DNA from: Pseudonocardia oroxyli
GTDB taxonomy: Bacteria; Actinomycetota; Actinomycetes; Mycobacteriales; Pseudonocardiaceae
Direction of reading: 5' to 3'
Assembly (NCBI RefSeq): GCF_900102195.1
Contig: NZ_FNBE01000002.1
Span: forward strand, 248,001 to 312,000
DNA: 64,000 bases
Shown here in pieces: positions 49,424-58,354 of the stretch; position 1 is the stretch's first letter; every line of letters begins with the position of its first letter. Made by a program: the position numbers and the translations under genes. The notes beneath the pieces are model-generated. The model saw nothing but the letters and a program-made list of their open reading frames with translations, was not told the DNA's origin and did no database searches.

Positions 49424-49834
49424 TCAGGCGGCCAGCAGGTCGGTGCGCCCCTTCTCCTCCAGGCTCGCCTTGTACGGCCCGAAGAGTCCCTTGGCGAGCG
49501 GGAGCACCTTGAGCAGCTTCGCGACCGGACCCTTCGCGCGCACCTGACCCTTCGCCAGGGCGACCGGCAGCACGACCTTGCCCAGCCAGAACCGGTTGCC
49601 GGTGTCCGCGGTCATGAACAGCTCGACGTTCGGGTCCGGCCCGTTGCCCGCGCCCTCGAAGATCTGCGAGTTCGGCATGTCCACGGTGAGCACCGCGTCC
49701 GGATCGGTGTAGGTGATCCGCAGGACCACCCCCGACGGCTTGAGCTTCTCGACGAGCGCGGTGTCCTCCATGCCCATCCGGAACACCCCGCCCAGGTACT
49801 CGTACACCTCGGCCTCGCCCGTGAATGCCGCCAC
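49424..49834 (-). CDS. SCP2-like sterol-binding domain protein
   Basis: A 136-residue protein with the SCP-2 core (KPSGVVLRITYTDPDAVLTVDM, then DPNVELFMTADTGNRFWLGKVVLPVALAKGQVRAKGPVAKLLKVLPLAKGLFGPYKASL). Such domains bind lipids or sterols in the cytoplasm. There are no catalytic residues. It stands alone 137 bases downstream of the response regulator gene. A lipid-transport role would fit the mcr and mce neighbourhood. Confidence 0.82.
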   Translation of the reverse strand: MAAFTGEAEVYEYLGGVFRMGMEDTALVEKLKPSGVVLRITYTDPDAVLTVDMPNSQIFEGAGNGPDPNVELFMTADTGNRFWLGKVVLPVALAKGQVRAKGPVAKLLKVLPLAKGLFGPYKASLEEKGRTDLLAA

Positions 49835-49970
49835 GATGCAGCCCCTCTCCGCTCGGTTGCGGCCGAGTCTGGCCCGCCCGGGCCTGCGGGGCGACGCCCC
49901 GAGGGGGCCACGGCCGGCCCACGGGTGACATCGGCCCGGAAACCCCTCGAGCCGCGCGAGCCGCTCGGGC

Positions 49971-50618
49971 TCAGTCGAGCAGCCCGGCCCGCCCGGCGAG
50001 GGCGGCGGCCTCGATCCGGTTGGCCGCGCCGAGCTTGTGCAGCAACGAGGCGATCATGCGCTTGGCGGTCCGCTCACTGACCAGCATCGGCCGGGCGATC
50101 TCGCTGGTCTCGAGCCCGCGGGCGAGTAGCCGCCACAGCTCGACGTCCCGCTCGGAGAGCCGGTCCAGCAGCCCGTCGGCGGTGCGGTCGGCGGACACGA
50201 GCAGCGCGTCGAGCAGTTCGGCGCGCACCACGCGGACCCCGGCGAGCACCGACAGCAGCGGCGCGACCAGCACCTCCGGGTCGGCGGACTTGGCCAGGTA
50301 GCCGTCCGCACCGGCGCGCAGCGCGGCGGCGGCGAGGTCCAGGTCCTCGGTCCCGGACAGGGCGAGTACCCGCGTGGTCGGGTAGGCCGCCTTGATCCGC
50401 CGGATGGTCTCCACCCCGCCGAGCGGCGGCAGGGCGAGATCGACGACGGCGACGTCCGCCCGGTTCCTCCCGACGAGTGCCACGGCCTCCTCGCCCGCGG
50501 TCGTCGAGCCCGCGACCTGGAAGGTCTCGCCGGCCCGGGACTCCAGCAGCAGGGCCAGACCCTGGGCGAACAGGGCGTGGTCGTCCACGATGACGACGGT
50601 GTAGGGGCCTTCCGGCAC
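49971..50618 (-). CDS. NarL/FixJ-type response regulator
   Basis: A 215-residue regulator. The receiver domain has Asp12, Asp13 and the phosphoacceptor Asp60 (VAVVDLALPP). The C-terminal LuxR HTH is LSERDVELWRLLARGLETSEIARPMLVSERTAKRMIASLLHKLGA. It is divergent to the sensor kinase at 50801, with which it forms a likely two-component pair. The promoter gap includes 14-bp tandem repeats. Confidence 0.93.
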   Translation of the reverse strand: MPEGPYTVVIVDDHALFAQGLALLLESRAGETFQVAGSTTAGEEAVALVGRNRADVAVVDLALPPLGGVETIRRIKAAYPTTRVLALSGTEDLDLAAAALRAGADGYLAKSADPEVLVAPLLSVLAGVRVVRAELLDALLVSADRTADGLLDRLSERDVELWRLLARGLETSEIARPMLVSERTAKRMIASLLHKLGAANRIEAAALAGRAGLLD

Positions 50619-50740
50619 GGGGCGAGCGTAGGCGGTGTCGTGCCGTCACCCCCCGCTGGGGCGCGCCGGCGATCACTCTCGCGCCGTCCGCCGGAGCGGG
50701 GACGGGCGCGCGGGCCGGCTACCCTGCCCGCATCGGCGCC

Positions 50741-50790
50741 TGCGGTGCTGTCAGTGCGGTGCTGTCTGTGCGGTGCTGTCGGTGCGGTGG
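50741..50790 (+). repeat. 14-bp tandem repeat upstream of the sensor kinase
   Basis: TGCGGTGCTGTC plus two variable bases repeats three times (50741, 50755, 50769), then a partial fourth copy ends at 50790, right before the GGAGGG ribosome site. The first 12 bases are identical in all full copies. A 14-bp period is not one helical turn, so it may be a slippage array rather than an operator; it may tune expression. Confidence 0.88.
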
Positions 50791-50800
50791 AGGGAGTCGC

Positions 50801-52087
50801 GTGGAGGTCTACGGGCCCTGGACCCGCCGGTCGGACTCGGCCGAGGAGCGCGCGGCGGTGGTCATCCGGGCGGCGGTGGTGGCGGCCGTCGGGTTGGCGC
50901 TGGTCATCGGGCCGGAGCTGGCGCGGGGTCGGCCGGGGGTGGTGTGGACGATCGTCGCGGGCACCGCGCTCTACGCCGCGGCCCTGCTGGTCACCGAGTG
51001 GGCCGAGCGCCCGTTGCCCGTGCGGCCCGCGGTGCTCACCGTCATCGACGGCCTGCTGGTCCTGGTCGCCTGCGGGCTGACCGGGGGAGCGGACAGCATC
51101 TTCGTGGCGGTGCTGCCCCTGATCGCCATCGCGATGTCGCTGCGCGCGGGCCCGGTGGTCGGCAGGCTGGGGGCGCTCGGCGTCGGGATCGGGTTCACGG
51201 TCGCGTGCGTGCTCGGCTCGGACGCGGACGTCCCGCCGGCCGAGCGGCTCCTCACCGGGGCGTGGTGGAGCGGGTTCCTCGTGGCGGCGGCGGTGCTGGT
51301 CGGGGTGTTGGCACGGATGCTCGAGCGCCAGCTCGTCGTCGCGGCGGAGTCGCGGGCCCGGGCCGTGGCCGAGCACGAGAAGCTGGTGTCCGAGCGGGAG
51401 CTGCGGGCGCGTCTGGTCGCCGCACAGCGGGCCCGGCTCGACGGCGTCCGCGTGGTCCTGCACGAGTTCCGGACGCCCGTCGCCTCCCTCACCGCGCTCA
51501 CCGCGGACCTCGCCGCGGGCAGGCTCTCGCCGTCCGCCGCGGACTCCGCGATCCGGCTGCTGGCCGAGCACGCCGTGCACCTGCGGGACATGTTGGAGGG
51601 GCTGGCCGATCTCGCGGTGCGGGACGGCAGTCCCCTCGGCCGGGTCACCGACCGGCCGGTGGTGCTGGCCGAGCTGGCCGAGGCGGTGCTCGACGCGGCC
51701 GCGGTGGCCCCCGCGCGCAGGCGGATCACGGTGGAGCCCCCGGGCGCCGTGGTCCGCTGCGACCCCCAGCGGCTCCGCCGGGTGCTGACGAACCTGGCCG
51801 AGAACGCCGCGCGCCACAGCGGGGACGCGCCCGTCGAGCTGGCCCTGTCCCACGTGGACGGGATCCTGACCGCGCAGGTGCGCGACCGCGGGCCCGGTCT
51901 GCCGCCGGGCCAGGAGGGGGTGGTGACGTCGAAGGGGGTGGCCATCGGGGAACGCCGCGGCACCGCCGGGCTCGGGCTGTGGATCGTGGAGGCGCTGGTC
52001 GGGGCCATGAACGGCGAGTTGGAGCTGCGGCCGCGCACCGGCGGCGGCCTGGTCGCCCACCTGACGCTCCCCCTCGATCCCGCCTGA
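50801..52087 (+). CDS. sensor histidine kinase
   Basis: A 428-residue kinase. Four to five membrane helices fill residues 22-172. A short coiled coil (AAESRARAVAEHEKLVSERELRARLV) leads to the dimerisation helix with His221 in VVLHEFRTPVASL. The ATPase domain has the N box LTNLAENAARHSG and G boxes RDRGPGLPPG and GTAGLGLWIVEALV. GTG 50801 follows GGAGGG. It would phosphorylate the divergent response regulator. Confidence 0.92.
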   Translation: MEVYGPWTRRSDSAEERAAVVIRAAVVAAVGLALVIGPELARGRPGVVWTIVAGTALYAAALLVTEWAERPLPVRPAVLTVIDGLLVLVACGLTGGADSIFVAVLPLIAIAMSLRAGPVVGRLGALGVGIGFTVACVLGSDADVPPAERLLTGAWWSGFLVAAAVLVGVLARMLERQLVVAAESRARAVAEHEKLVSERELRARLVAAQRARLDGVRVVLHEFRTPVASLTALTADLAAGRLSPSAADSAIRLLAEHAVHLRDMLEGLADLAVRDGSPLGRVTDRPVVLAELAEAVLDAAAVAPARRRITVEPPGAVVRCDPQRLRRVLTNLAENAARHSGDAPVELALSHVDGILTAQVRDRGPGLPPGQEGVVTSKGVAIGERRGTAGLGLWIVEALVGAMNGELELRPRTGGGLVAHLTLPLDPA

Positions 52088-52165
52088 CCGGCCGGCCCCC
52101 GCGGGTCAGGCGCGGAACCCGTGGGCCGGTGCCCCGGGACGTGATCGCCGTCATGCTCGGTGTCC

Positions 52166-53272
52166 ATGAAGACCCGAGCAGCGGTGCTGTGGGAACTCGG
52201 CGGCAAATGGGAGGTCGAGGAGGTCGAGCTCGACCCACCCGGCCCCGGTGAGGTCCTCGTCGAGCTGACCGCCTCCGGCCTGTGCCATTCCGACGAGCAC
52301 CTGGTGACCGGCGACCTTCCGGTCGCCTACCCCATGGTGGGCGGGCACGAGGGCGCGGGCCGCGTCCGTGAGGTGGGCCCCGGCGTGACCGAGGTGGCCG
52401 TCGGCGACCCCGTCGTGATGACCTTCCTCCCCAGCTGCGGCCGCTGCTCGTACTGCGTGCGCGGCATGACCTCGCTCTGCGACGACGGCGCGGGCGCCAC
52501 CCTCGGCCCCCAGCTGGACGGGACCTACCGGGTGCACGCCCGCGGCGAGGACATCGGGCAGATGTGCCTTCTGGGGACGTTCGCGCAGCACACCGTGGTG
52601 CCGGTGAAGTCCGTCGTGAAGATCGACGAGGGCTTCCCGCTCGACCTCGCCGCGCTCGTCGGCTGCGGCGTCACCACCGGGTTCGGCTCCGCGGTCCGCA
52701 CGGCCGACCTGCGGGCGGGGGACGCGTGCGTCGTCATCGGGATCGGCGGGATCGGGGCCAACGCGATCCAGGGCGCAGTGAACGCGGGCTGCCGGTACGT
52801 CGTGGCCGTGGACCCGGTGGAGTTCAAGCGGGACAAGGCGATCGAGCTCGGCGCCACCCACGTGGCGAGCAGCATCGACGAGGCCTGGCCGATCGTCTCC
52901 GAGCTGACCCGGGGCCAGCTGGCGGACGCCGCCATCCTCACCACGGGCGTCGCCGAGGGAGACGACCTCCAGCCGGCGCTGCAGCTCGTCGGCAAGCGGG
53001 GGCGGGTGGTCGTGACCGCGCTGGGCAAGGCCGAGCAGGAGACCGCGAGCCTGTCCCTGCTCGAGCTGACCCTCTACGAGAAGCAGATCCGGGGTGCGCT
53101 GTTCGGCAGCTCGAACGGCCAGCACGACGTGCCGCGCCTGCTCGAGCTGCACAACCTCGGCAGGCTCAAGCTCCGCGAGTTGATCACCAGGGAGTACACC
53201 CTCGACCAGGTGAACGAGGGGTATGCGGACATGCGGGCCGGACGCAACATCCGGGGCCTCATCCGATTCTGA
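52166..53272 (+). CDS. NDMA-dependent zinc alcohol dehydrogenase
   Basis: A 368-residue zinc alcohol dehydrogenase. The catalytic zinc ligands are Cys40 (ASGLCHSDEH) and the His61-Glu62 pair in GGHEGAG; the structural zinc cysteines are 91, 94, 97 and 105 (SCGRCSYCVRGMTSLC). The NAD-binding motif is VIGIGGIGANAIQGA. Actinobacterial members of this type keep bound NADH and use NDMA as artificial acceptor. ATG 52166 is preferred over GTG 52160. It stands 16 bases before the R2-like oxidase and is probably cotranscribed with it. Confidence 0.92.
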   Translation: MKTRAAVLWELGGKWEVEEVELDPPGPGEVLVELTASGLCHSDEHLVTGDLPVAYPMVGGHEGAGRVREVGPGVTEVAVGDPVVMTFLPSCGRCSYCVRGMTSLCDDGAGATLGPQLDGTYRVHARGEDIGQMCLLGTFAQHTVVPVKSVVKIDEGFPLDLAALVGCGVTTGFGSAVRTADLRAGDACVVIGIGGIGANAIQGAVNAGCRYVVAVDPVEFKRDKAIELGATHVASSIDEAWPIVSELTRGQLADAAILTTGVAEGDDLQPALQLVGKRGRVVVTALGKAEQETASLSLLELTLYEKQIRGALFGSSNGQHDVPRLLELHNLGRLKLRELITREYTLDQVNEGYADMRAGRNIRGLIRF

Positions 53273-53288
53273 CGGCAAGGGAGCCGAC

Positions 53289-54236
53289 ATGATCGAACAC
53301 GGAAACCGTCAGGGGTTCGCCAGCTTGGCAGCAGGCGGCCTGAAGCACGAGTCGTTCCCGATGCGGTTGTTCCGCAAGGGGAACGGGAAGCACTGGGACC
53401 CGGCGAGCATCGACTTCAGCCAGGACGCCGAGGACTTCGCGGCCATGACCGACGACGAGCGGTGGTGGACCTGCGCGCTGGCCGCCCAGTTCCTCGCGGG
53501 CGAGGAGTCGGTGACCCAGGACCTGCAGCCCTTCGTCGCCGCGATGGCCGCCGAGGGCCGGTTCGCCGACGAGATGTACCTGACCCAGTTCGTCTACGAG
53601 GAGGCCAAGCACACGCAGGCCTTCCGGCTCTGGTTCGACGCCGTCGGCATGACCACCGATCTCCACGAGTTCATCTCGTTCAACGACGCGTACATGGAGA
53701 TCTTCACCAAGCAGCTCCCGGACTCGCTGTACGCCCTCGCGCACGACCCGAGCCCGCGCAACCAGATCCGGGCCTCGGTCACCTACAACCACATCGTCGA
53801 GGGCACCCTGGCGCTGACCGGCTACTTCGCCTGGCAGAAGGTCTGTGCGAGCCGCGGCATCCTGCCCGGCATCCAGCAGGTGATCAAGCACATCGGGGAC
53901 GACGAGCGCCGCCACATGGCGTGGGGCACCTTCACCTGCCGCCGCCACGTCGCCGCCGACGACAGCCTGTTCGACGCCGTGGACGAGCGCATGCAGGAGC
54001 TCCTCGTCCCGGCGATGGGGGTCGTCACCGCGACCTTCGAGCAGTACGACACCGCACCCTTCGGCATCGACATCTCGGAGATGGCCGAGTACGCGATGGA
54101 CAAGCTGGGCCGCAGGCTCGGCGCCATCGAGTCGGCCCGCGGGGCGGACCTCCTCGCGATCGACGTCGACGCCTCGCCGGAGGCCCTGGAGGAGCGCTTC
54201 CACGTCGAGGACCAGAAGGAGCTGGCGGCGGTATGA
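53289..54236 (+). CDS. R2-like ligand-binding oxidase (R2lox)
   Basis: A 315-residue member of the ferritin-like R2lox group (related to Rv0233), formerly annotated as ribonucleotide reductase beta. The metal ligands expected for an Mn/Fe site are all in place: Glu72, Glu105, His108, Glu171, Glu206 and His209. Val75 and Tyr166, which form the ether cross-link in M. tuberculosis R2lox, are conserved. A hydrophobic cavity binds a fatty acid ligand. The physiological substrate is unknown. It overlaps the DUF2236 gene by ATGA. Confidence 0.92.
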   Translation: MIEHGNRQGFASLAAGGLKHESFPMRLFRKGNGKHWDPASIDFSQDAEDFAAMTDDERWWTCALAAQFLAGEESVTQDLQPFVAAMAAEGRFADEMYLTQFVYEEAKHTQAFRLWFDAVGMTTDLHEFISFNDAYMEIFTKQLPDSLYALAHDPSPRNQIRASVTYNHIVEGTLALTGYFAWQKVCASRGILPGIQQVIKHIGDDERRHMAWGTFTCRRHVAADDSLFDAVDERMQELLVPAMGVVTATFEQYDTAPFGIDISEMAEYAMDKLGRRLGAIESARGADLLAIDVDASPEALEERFHVEDQKELAAV

Positions 54237-55153
54237 GCTCCCGCTACGCCCGGCTGCGGGAGATCGAGCAGCTCGACCCGCACACCGACTACGTCGAGAT
54301 CAACCGCCTGATGACCCTCTACGAGTTCCCGTGGGACGTCAACCAGGCGCTGTCCTTCGCGCTGTTCCGCACCTACGCCGTGCCCACGATCGGGAAGCTG
54401 CTGGCGGAGACCGGCGAGTTCACCGAGCGCGTGCAGAAGCGCTACGACGACACCGGGCTGATCCTCGAGGCGGTGCTCGAGCACGGCTTCCAGGGCACCG
54501 GGACCGACGCGATCCGGCGCATGAACCAGATGCACCGCAGCTACCCGATCAGCAACGGGGACCTGCTCTACACGCTGTCCACGTTCGTCGTGAGCCCCAT
54601 CCGCTGGATGGACGCCTACGGCTGGCGGCCCTTCTCCGAGACCGAGAAGGTCGCGAGCGCGAACTACTACCGCGAGCTCGGCAGGCACATGGGGATCAAG
54701 GGCATCCCGGACACCTGGCAGGAGTTCTGCACGATCCACGACGAGTACGAGCGCGCGCACCTCGCGTTCGACCCGGGCGGGCGCGCCGTCGCGGACTCCA
54801 CGCTGGCGCTGCTCTGCACGTTCCCGCCGAACGACAAGGCGCCCGCGGCGCTGATCGACGCCTTCTCCCGGTCCCTGATGGACGCCCCGCTGCGCGAGGC
54901 GTTCCGCTACCCGGCTCCGCCGCGGTGGTTCCAGGCACTGTCGCGGGGCGCGCTGCGGGCGCGCGGTCGGCTGCTGCGCCGGTTCCCGGTCCGCACCCGT
55001 CCCCACTTCGTGAAGGACTCGCCGAACATCCGGAGCTACCCGAACGGCTACGACGTCCGACAGCTCGGGACCTTCCCGCGGGGCTGCCCGGTCCCGCACG
55101 ACACGTACTCCGATCGAGTGAACTCGAGCCCTGTCACTCCATCCGCAACCTGA
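54233..55153 (+). CDS. DUF2236 (MpaB-like) oxygenase family protein
   Basis: A 306-residue helical protein of the DUF2236/MpaB family. Related enzymes such as latex-clearing protein and bacterial Lcp bind heme b. The conserved segment includes RRMNQMHRSYPISNGDLLYTLSTFVVSPIRWMDAYGWRPF, in which a His (MHR) is the probable heme ligand region. It overlaps the R2lox gene by 4 bases, so the two are coupled. Together with the alcohol dehydrogenase they may form an oxidative route for a lipid. Confidence 0.85.
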   Translation: MSSRYARLREIEQLDPHTDYVEINRLMTLYEFPWDVNQALSFALFRTYAVPTIGKLLAETGEFTERVQKRYDDTGLILEAVLEHGFQGTGTDAIRRMNQMHRSYPISNGDLLYTLSTFVVSPIRWMDAYGWRPFSETEKVASANYYRELGRHMGIKGIPDTWQEFCTIHDEYERAHLAFDPGGRAVADSTLALLCTFPPNDKAPAALIDAFSRSLMDAPLREAFRYPAPPRWFQALSRGALRARGRLLRRFPVRTRPHFVKDSPNIRSYPNGYDVRQLGTFPRGCPVPHDTYSDRVNSSPVTPSAT

Positions 55154-55386
55154 GAACCCGGTTGTACCGGCATGGGGCCGGACGGAGTAGCGATGGGTCG
55201 TTGCGTGCGCACACGGCGACGGACCGCCGCGTCGCCGTCACGGCCCGTCGCCGGTGTTCTCAGGTCGCGAACCGACCCCCTGGTGAGACGGGGATACCGA
55301 GGAGTAACCAGACTGGGTCGGCGTCGTTGGACGCTCCAGGACGGGTGCGCCCACGGTCGGGCGCCCGGAACGCGCAAGGAGGCGAC
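55154..55386 (+). other. intergenic region before the mce operon
   Basis: A 233-base gap. It holds a purine-rich ribosome site (AAGGAGG) just before the GTG at 55387. I saw no clear promoter, riboswitch or operator; the mce promoter should lie here. A short ORF at 55172-55405 is Arg-rich and not convincing. Confidence 0.6.
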
Positions 55387-56577
55387 GTGCCTGGTGTCGA
55401 GGTGAAGGTCGAGGGGCTGACCAAGTCCTTCGGGCGCGCCAACATCTGGTCGGACGTCACACTGACGCTGCCGCCGGGTGAGGTCAGCGTGCTGCTCGGC
55501 CCGTCGGGCACCGGGAAGTCGGTGTTCTTGAAGTCGCTGATCGGGCTGCTCAAGCCCGAGCGGGGCTCGATCGTCATCCACGACACCGACCTGGTGCGGT
55601 GTAGCGAGTCGAAGCTGTACGAGATCCGCAAGCTGTTCGGGGTGCTGTTCCAGGACGGCGCGCTGTTCGGCTCGATGAACCTCTACGACAACATCGCGTT
55701 CCCGCTGCGGGAGCACACCAAGAAGTCCGAGGCACAGATCCGCGACATCGTGGCGGAGAAGATGGACATGGTGGGGCTCAAGGGTGATGAGGGGAAGCTG
55801 CCGGGCGAGATCTCCGGCGGGATGCGCAAGCGGGCCGGGTTGGCCCGGGCGCTGGTGCTGGACCCGGAGATCATCCTGTTCGACGAGCCGGACTCCGGTC
55901 TGGACCCGGTCCGCACGGCGTACCTGAACCAGTTGATCATCGACCTGAACGCGCAGACCGACTCGACGTTCCTGATCGTCACCCACGACATCAACACCGC
56001 GCAGACCGTGCCGGACAACATCGGCATGCTCTACCGCAAGCACCTGGCCATGTTCGGTCCGCGCGAGGTGCTGCTGACCAGCGAGGACCCGGTCGTCGCG
56101 CAGTTCCTCAACGGCCGCCGGCAGGGTCCGATCGGGATGTCGGAGGAGAAGGACACCGCGCAGGCGGCCCGGGAGATGGCCGAGATCGAGGAGCTGGAGG
56201 GCCTGCCGCCGGTCAAGCCGCAGCTGGAGGCGACGGCGGGGCTGCCGGAGCGCAAGGCGGTGCAGCGCAGGCAGGCGCGGGTGCGGGACATGATGCACAC
56301 CCTGCCGCCCGCCGCGCAGGAGGCCATCCTGCGGTCGCAGCAGCAGGAGGTCCCGCAGCGCGCCACCGCCGTCGGAGCCAGCCCCTACAGCGCTCCCGCC
56401 GCCGAGGCGCCGACGCAGACCATCCCGCGGCTCGACGCCCCCCAGACCCCCGAGCACCCCCGGAACCCCGAGAACCCCGAGAACCCTGAGGCCCCCGAAC
56501 CTCCGCTCGGTTCCCCGATCACCACCCGACCGCCGTCCGGGCCCACCGCGGGCCCCGGTCGGCACCGCTTCCGCTAG
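55387..56577 (+). CDS. Mce/MlaF-type ABC transporter ATPase
   Basis: A 396-residue ATPase that powers Mce lipid import. Walker A is GPSGTGKS (38-45), the signature ISGGMRKRAGLARAL and Walker B IILFDEPDSGLDP. After the ABC domain (about 260 residues) there is a C-terminal extension with charged helices and a Pro-rich tail that repeats NPENPE-like units (RNPENPENPEAPEPP). Typical MlaF is about 270 residues and mycobacterial MceG about 360. GTG 55387 follows AAGGAGG. A palindrome and 150 bases separate it from the permease genes. Confidence 0.93.
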   Translation: MPGVEVKVEGLTKSFGRANIWSDVTLTLPPGEVSVLLGPSGTGKSVFLKSLIGLLKPERGSIVIHDTDLVRCSESKLYEIRKLFGVLFQDGALFGSMNLYDNIAFPLREHTKKSEAQIRDIVAEKMDMVGLKGDEGKLPGEISGGMRKRAGLARALVLDPEIILFDEPDSGLDPVRTAYLNQLIIDLNAQTDSTFLIVTHDINTAQTVPDNIGMLYRKHLAMFGPREVLLTSEDPVVAQFLNGRRQGPIGMSEEKDTAQAAREMAEIEELEGLPPVKPQLEATAGLPERKAVQRRQARVRDMMHTLPPAAQEAILRSQQQEVPQRATAVGASPYSAPAAEAPTQTIPRLDAPQTPEHPRNPENPENPEAPEPPLGSPITTRPPSGPTAGPGRHRFR

Positions 56578-56671
56578 CCCACCCGGCCGGGCTCCCCACC
56601 CGGCCCCGACCGCACCCCGTCGCGGGGGATCCCCCGAGATCCACCGCGAACCTGCTCCCCGCCCGCCCCTC

Positions 56672-56711
56672 GTGAGCGGCGATCGTCGCCCTGGCGACGA
56701 TCGCCACGCAC
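56672..56711. repeat. 40-bp extragenic palindrome, copy 2
   Basis: The first arm GTGAGCGGCGATCGTCGCC and CT centre match the copy at 10687; the second arm agrees for 13 bases and then drifts. It lies between the mce ATPase stop and the first permease. It could reduce readthrough from the ATPase gene or be a REP-type element. Confidence 0.8.
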
Positions 56712-56730
56712 AGGCTCCCCGAGGAATGTC

Positions 56731-57525
56731 GTGTCCGCTCCCCAGCAGGCAGGCCCCAGCCCGATCACCCGTGCCCTCACCCCCGTGGGCCGGCTGTTCG
56801 CGCTGGGCCTGGACATCACGAAGCAGATCTTCCGGCCGCCGTTCCAGCTGCGCGAGTACATCGAGCAGACCTGGTTCGTCACGAAGGTCTCCGCGCTGCC
56901 CACGGCGCTGTTCACCATTCCGTTCGGCGCGACGATCGCGCTGCTGCTGGCGTCCCTGACCCAGCAGTTCGGGGCGCAGAGCCAGACGGGCGCGGGCTCG
57001 GTGCTCGCCATCGTGCAGCAGGCGGCGCCGATCGTCACCGCACTGCTCATCTCCGGCGCGGGCGGCAGCGCGGTGTGCGCGGACCTGGGGGCGCGCACCA
57101 TCCGCGAGGAGATCGACGCGATGAAGGTGCTCGGCATCTCGCCGATCCAGCGCCTCGTCGTGCCGCGGGTGCTCGCCATGGCGACCACCGCCGTGGTGCT
57201 GAACGGCCTCGCGACCGTCGTCGGGGTGGGCGGCGGCTACTTCTTCAACGTGATCATCCAGGGCGGGACGCCCGGTGCGTACGTCGCGAGCTTCTCGGCG
57301 ATCGCCCAGGTCAGCGACATCGTGGTCAGCGAGGTCAAGGCGTTCCTGTTCGGCTTCGTCGCCGGGATCGTGGCCGCCTACCGCGGGCTCAACCCGCCGC
57401 CGGGCGCCAAGGGGGTCGGCGACGCGGTGAACCAGTCCGTGGTCATCTCCTTCGTCCTGGTCTTCCTGATCAACCTCGTGTTGACGGCCCTGTACCTCGA
57501 GCTCGTTCCCCCGAAGGGCATCTGA
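56731..57525 (+). CDS. MlaE/YrbE-type Mce permease A
   Basis: A 264-residue membrane protein of the YrbE/MlaE family, one of two permease subunits of an Mce transporter. The family core is ADLGARTIREEIDAMKVLGISPIQRLVVPRVLA. Five to six hydrophobic segments are present. GTG 56731 is the start. The next permease begins 1 base after the stop. Confidence 0.94.
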   Translation: MSAPQQAGPSPITRALTPVGRLFALGLDITKQIFRPPFQLREYIEQTWFVTKVSALPTALFTIPFGATIALLLASLTQQFGAQSQTGAGSVLAIVQQAAPIVTALLISGAGGSAVCADLGARTIREEIDAMKVLGISPIQRLVVPRVLAMATTAVVLNGLATVVGVGGGYFFNVIIQGGTPGAYVASFSAIAQVSDIVVSEVKAFLFGFVAGIVAAYRGLNPPPGAKGVGDAVNQSVVISFVLVFLINLVLTALYLELVPPKGI

Positions 57526-57526
57526 C

Positions 57527-58354
57527 GTGGCACGTGCAGCGCAGCTCGTCCGCGAGCCGGTCCGACAGCTGGAGGAGCTGGGCGACCAGCTGTCCCTCTA
57601 CGCGCGCGCGATCGCGTGGATCCCGCGCACCGTCCGCCGCTACCCGAAGGAGATCGGCAGGCTGCTCGCCGAGGTCAGCTTCGGCTCGGGTGCCCTGATC
57701 GTCATCCTCGGCACCGCGGGCGTCATGGCCGCGTTGTCGTTGTTCGTCGGCTCGCTCGTCGGTCTGCAGGGCTTCCGCGCGCTCGACTCGCTCGGCGTCG
57801 AGGCCCTGACCGGCTTCATCACCGCGTACTTCACGACCCGCGACATCGCGCCGCTGGTCGCGGCGGCCGCGCTGACCGCGACCCTGGGTGCGGGCTTCAC
57901 CGCCCAGCTCGGCGCGATGCGGATCTCGGAGGAGGTCGACGCGCTGGAGGTCATGGCCGTCCCGTCGGTCCCCTTCCTCGTGACGACGCGGGTGCTGGCC
58001 GGGATCATCGCCGTGCTGCCGATGTACACCATCGGCCTGCTCATGAGCTTCGCCGCGGCGCGGATCAACGTGACCGTGATCAACGGGCTGCCGGGTGGCA
58101 CGTACGACCACTACTTCGACCTGTTCCTGCCGGTCAGCGACGTGTTGGCGTCCTACCTGAAAGTGATCATCTTCGCCACGGTGGTCATCCTGATCCACTG
58201 CCACTACGGCTACCACGCCCGCGGCGGGCCTGCGGGCGTCGGCGTCGCCGTGGGGCGCGCGGTCCGGCTGTCCATCGTGAGCACGGCGATCCTGGACTTC
58301 TTCCTGACCCTGGTCCTGTTCGGGACGGACACGAGCGTGCGGGTCGCGGGATGA
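57527..58354 (+). CDS. MlaE/YrbE-type Mce permease B
   Basis: A 275-residue second permease. The core is TAQLGAMRISEEVDALEVMAVPSVPFLVTTRVLAGIIAV, the family EExDAL motif. GTG 57527 starts directly after permease A. Its stop (TGA 58352-58354) overlaps an ATG at 58351 that opens an 11-codon frame described below. It pairs with permease A to import lipids handed over by the Mce proteins. Confidence 0.94.
   Translation: MARAAQLVREPVRQLEELGDQLSLYARAIAWIPRTVRRYPKEIGRLLAEVSFGSGALIVILGTAGVMAALSLFVGSLVGLQGFRALDSLGVEALTGFITAYFTTRDIAPLVAAAALTATLGAGFTAQLGAMRISEEVDALEVMAVPSVPFLVTTRVLAGIIAVLPMYTIGLLMSFAAARINVTVINGLPGGTYDHYFDLFLPVSDVLASYLKVIIFATVVILIHCHYGYHARGGPAGVGVAVGRAVRLSIVSTAILDFFLTLVLFGTDTSVRVAG

Noticed and set aside
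53289-54236. Ribonucleotide reductase beta subunit
   Set aside because: Length, the EESV motif and the conserved Val75/Tyr166 pair fit R2-like ligand-binding oxidase, and no nrdE or nrdA gene is nearby.
55172-55405. Short ORF before the mce operon
   Set aside because: Arg/Thr-rich with no recognisable domain; it overlaps the ribosome site and start of the ATPase gene.
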